Origin: Planctomycetota bacterium
Lineage (GTDB): Bacteria > Planctomycetota > GCA-002687715
DNA: 36,163 nt
Assembly (NCBI GenBank): GCA_002687715.1
Contig: NZBC01000045.1
Span: forward strand, 1-36,163
Direction of reading: 5' to 3'
Under the pieces are notes generated by a model. It worked only from the letters and a program-made list of their open reading frames with translations. It was not told the origin of the DNA and searched no databases. This document shows, piece after piece, positions 34,211 to 36,163 of this stretch (position 1 is its first letter; each line of letters begins with the position of its first letter). A program made the position numbers and the translations under genes.

Positions 34211-35793
34211 AGAGGCGGCGTCCAGATCGAGGACGTATCGACCGTGGCGCCCATACCGCCGCCGCCGCCGCCGCCGACGATCAACACGCCTTCAGGCGTC
34301 CACACCCCAGTCGGTGCCTGGCGCGCGGTCGGGAGGTTCGCGAGCATCGTGAATCCGCCCGTCACCGTGTATCGCCAGGCCAGGTCGAGCGCGTTGAACG
34401 AACCGACCGCGCCGAACGCACCACCGGCGACGTACAACGAGCCGTCCGGCAGGTTGGTCGTCGCGTGGAGCGCGATCCCCTGGGTCGCGCCCGGGATCGC
34501 CGGACCGGCGGACCACGTATTCGTGGCCGGGTTGAAGATCTCCGTCGACGCGAGGCTGACGACGAGCGTGCCACCCGCGCCGCCGATACCCATCACTCGA
34601 CCGTCGGACATCACGTTCAGCGTGTGGGTGACGCGCGGGACCGACATCGCCGGAACCGGACTGAACGTGTTCGTCGTCGGATCGAAGATCTCGTCGGTCT
34701 GAGCGTAGAGCGGCGCGGCGACCCCGAACAGGCTCTGGCCACCGCGGACACCGCCCGTGATGAGGACACGACCGTCTGTCAGCAGGACCTGCGCATGCGC
34801 GAAGCGACGAGCGTTCATGGCCGGGAGTGGGGTTGACGTGTTCGTCGTCGGATCGAAGACCTCCGCCGTGTCAAGCGCGCCCTCGAAGATGCAGAAGTAG
34901 TTCGTCGAGCCGACCGGGGTGTTGAAGCTGGACGTACCGCCGGTGATGAGGACGCGACCGTCATTCAGCAACGTCGCGGCGTGCGCGATGCGGGCGTTCA
35001 CACTCGGTTGCGGAAGGCACGCGTTGGCGGGCAATGACGAGTTGAGTGCCGGCCCGGCGCTCCAGGTCGAGGTCGCAGGGTCGTAGATCTCCGTCGAGCC
35101 GAGGCCGATGCCGCCGGTGATCGATCCGCCCGTAGCCAAGATGCGTCCGTCTTGGAGCGTGGTGCAGGTGTGCAGCGTCCGCGGCGTCGACATCGGAGCG
35201 TCGGCCGTCCAGGTGCGTAGATATGGGTCGTAGCGATCGCAACCCGCGGTCGCGACCGGCGAGAGGAACTGCCCCGCCCCGCCGCCGATGGCGAGGTAGG
35301 CACCGTTCGGGAGCACCTCGCAGCGGTGGAACGCTCGTGCCTCCGTCATCACGGTCGACGTCGCGTCATAGCTGTCTGGATCAGAGAACACGATCGACTT
35401 CGCGTTGCTGAACGCGATCCCTGCGCCATCAGTCGCGAGTACCTGCACGTAGATCGCCGTTCCATCGGTACCCGCGATCGGAACCGGCAGCGTCAGAGTA
35501 CCCGAGCCGCCGAGCGGCGGCGCGGTTCCCGCGAACGCGCTCAGCGGCGTGAACCAGAACGGGGACAGCGCGATGTAGACCGTGCCGATACCGACGTTGA
35601 TACTCCCGGGCGCGATGTCTACCGCGACGAGCCAGAGCGCATTCGGTTGACCATTGACCGTGAAGTTCATCGTGCCGCCGATGACGGCAGGATTCGTCTG
35701 GATCGAGCTGTTGCCTTGCGGGGTGAGGTGCGGCTGCGCTGCGACACTGGCAACGAGAATCAGGGCGACCGCGGACGTGAGCACTGCGCGCAT
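34207..35793 (-). CDS. Secreted kelch-repeat protein
   Basis: A 528-residue exported protein with a signal peptide (MRAVLTSAVALILVASVAAQ); ATG 35793 is chosen because longer in-frame starts would bury it. Residues about 22-130 form a beta-sandwich (GSGTLTLPVPI, IYVQVLATDGAGIAFSNA) that resembles the C-terminal domain of the CotH, propeller and M14 proteins, but placed at the N-terminus. From about 140 there are at least five kelch blades with HAATLLNDGRVLITGG and AEVFDPTTNT patterns, which form a propeller as in galactose oxidase-like proteins; no copper-site motif is evident. It ends with a run of about eight glycines near the C-terminus. The gene overlaps the FadL-like gene by four bases and diverges from the EVE gene. 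Confidence 0.87.
   Translation of the reverse strand: MRAVLTSAVALILVASVAAQPHLTPQGNSSIQTNPAVIGGTMNFTVNGQPNALWLVAVDIAPGSINVGIGTVYIALSPFWFTPLSAFAGTAPPLGGSGTLTLPVPIAGTDGTAIYVQVLATDGAGIAFSNAKSIVFSDPDSYDATSTVMTEARAFHRCEVLPNGAYLAIGGGAGQFLSPVATAGCDRYDPYLRTWTADAPMSTPRTLHTCTTLQDGRILATGGSITGGIGLGSTEIYDPATSTWSAGPALNSSLPANACLPQPSVNARIAHAATLLNDGRVLITGGTSSFNTPVGSTNYFCIFEGALDTAEVFDPTTNTSTPLPAMNARRFAHAQVLLTDGRVLITGGVRGGQSLFGVAAPLYAQTDEIFDPTTNTFSPVPAMSVPRVTHTLNVMSDGRVMGIGGAGGTLVVSLASTEIFNPATNTWSAGPAIPGATQGIALHATTNLPDGSLYVAGGAFGAVGSFNALDLAWRYTVTGGFTMLANLPTARQAPTGVWTPEGVLIVGGGGGGGMGATVDTSSIWTPPL
34256..34276. repeat. CCG trinucleotide tract within the kelch gene
   Basis: Seven consecutive CCG units encode a poly-glycine run near the C-terminus of the kelch protein. 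Because the unit is three bases, length changes would keep the frame. Confidence 0.8.
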
Positions 35794-35966
35794 GGACAGG
35801 GAGCTCCCGGGAGCCGCTGGGCTCGATTCGACGGGAAATGGGAAGGGCGAGACGTAGACCCACGAGTATATCTGAGGCGTCTGAGACGGTGAAAGCGCAA
35901 ACGGCGCAGGCCGGAACGACCCACCCATGATCTCCGCAGAACGCCAAAACCCGTAAGCTCCGACGC

Positions 35967-36092
35967 ATGAGTCTGCAGGATCTTCCACGACGCTACTGGT
36001 TGATGAAATCGGAGCCCACGGTGTTCTCGATCCAGGACCTCGCCAAGGCCAAGGATCAGACGACGGGTGCGGATCCTTTGGGACGACGCTGA
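35967..36092 (+). pseudogene. Truncated EVE-domain protein (5' fragment)
   Basis: The ORF starts at ATG 35967 and reads RYWLMKSEPTVFSIQDLAKA followed by KDQTTG, the highly typical N-terminus of EVE-domain (PUA-like, modified-base-binding) proteins of about 140-160 residues. The family continues with a WDGVRNYQARN-type motif, but here the frame runs into unrelated residues after the TTG segment and stops at 36090-36092, leaving 41 codons. The homology ends at about 36068, where base composition also changes. The gene is therefore interrupted, either by a mobile element or by a clone or assembly junction. Confidence 0.75.
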
Positions 36093-36163
36093 GTTCGTTA
36101 TTTGACAGTGGTTTATGACGGTCGATGTCTAGAAAACCAGGGCCTTCCCTGCTACCTATGCGA
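36069..36163. other. Low-GC sequence abutting the broken EVE gene
   Basis: By hand count, the 71 bases from 36093 to the end are about 48% GC, clearly below the rest of the window. A perfect TTGACA hexamer lies at 36102-36107. An ORF opens at ATG 36125 (SRKPGPSLLPMR) and runs off the window end, using AGA, AAA and CTA codons that are rare in the neighbouring genes. This could be the end of an insertion sequence with its transposase gene, or vector or chimeric sequence. There is too little to identify it. Confidence 0.5.

Noticed and set aside
32588..34702. A 704-codon open frame on the plus strand across the FadL-like and kelch genes.
   Set aside because: It is antisense to two recognisable secreted proteins, and its composition is typical of shadow frames.

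Overview
This is a GC-rich, densely coding bacterial window of roughly 36 kb. The predicted proteins point to a diderm bacterium: an LptF/LptG pair, a FadL-like outer-membrane barrel and many signal peptides. A C-terminal beta-sandwich domain shared by several unrelated secreted proteins, DUF4956/VTC/CotH genes, FHA proteins and sigma-54 control together suggest an uncultured-type Planctomycetota lineage. That assignment is inference; no rRNA, tRNA or other marker gene is present to prove it.

Layout. 2-718: 3' end of an unrecognised gene. 722-913: a long inverted repeat. 929-3203: rtcB-rtcA RNA ligase/cyclase pair. 3290-8525 (minus): an operon of VTC polyphosphate-polymerase-like protein, DUF4956 membrane protein and a 1256-residue secreted CotH/lamin-tail protein. 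8720-10891: UvrD/PcrA helicase. 10935-17181: three consecutive FHA-domain genes, namely an FHA-GAF-sigma54 activator, an FHA-TM-CAP protein and an FHA-TM-helical protein, with a good sigma-54 promoter match between the first and second. 17295-19471 (minus): lptF-lptG. 19727-26167: a secreted beta-propeller and two tandem M14 carboxypeptidases. 26242-27798: thiol peroxidase tpx and an EamA transporter. 27843-35793 (minus): a gingipain-like C25 protease, a secreted unknown, a zinc metalloprotease, a FadL-like porin and a kelch-repeat protein. 35967-36163: the start of an EVE-domain gene that breaks into low-GC foreign-looking sequence at about 36069.

How the genes fit together. Four predicted secreted proteases, a CotH-type surface protein, a propeller, a kelch protein and an outer-membrane barrel make this mainly a cell-surface and extracellular-proteolysis region. 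Five of these proteins carry a similar domain of about 110-125 residues, C-terminal in four and N-terminal in one, which could be a sorting or surface-attachment module. The FHA triad looks like a phosphothreonine-reading signalling unit whose activator may drive its own neighbours from the sigma-54 site at 13224-13239. The VTC-DUF4956-CotH set is the other candidate multi-gene system. No CRISPR array, rRNA or tRNA was seen. No gene-free stretch exceeds about 260 bases.
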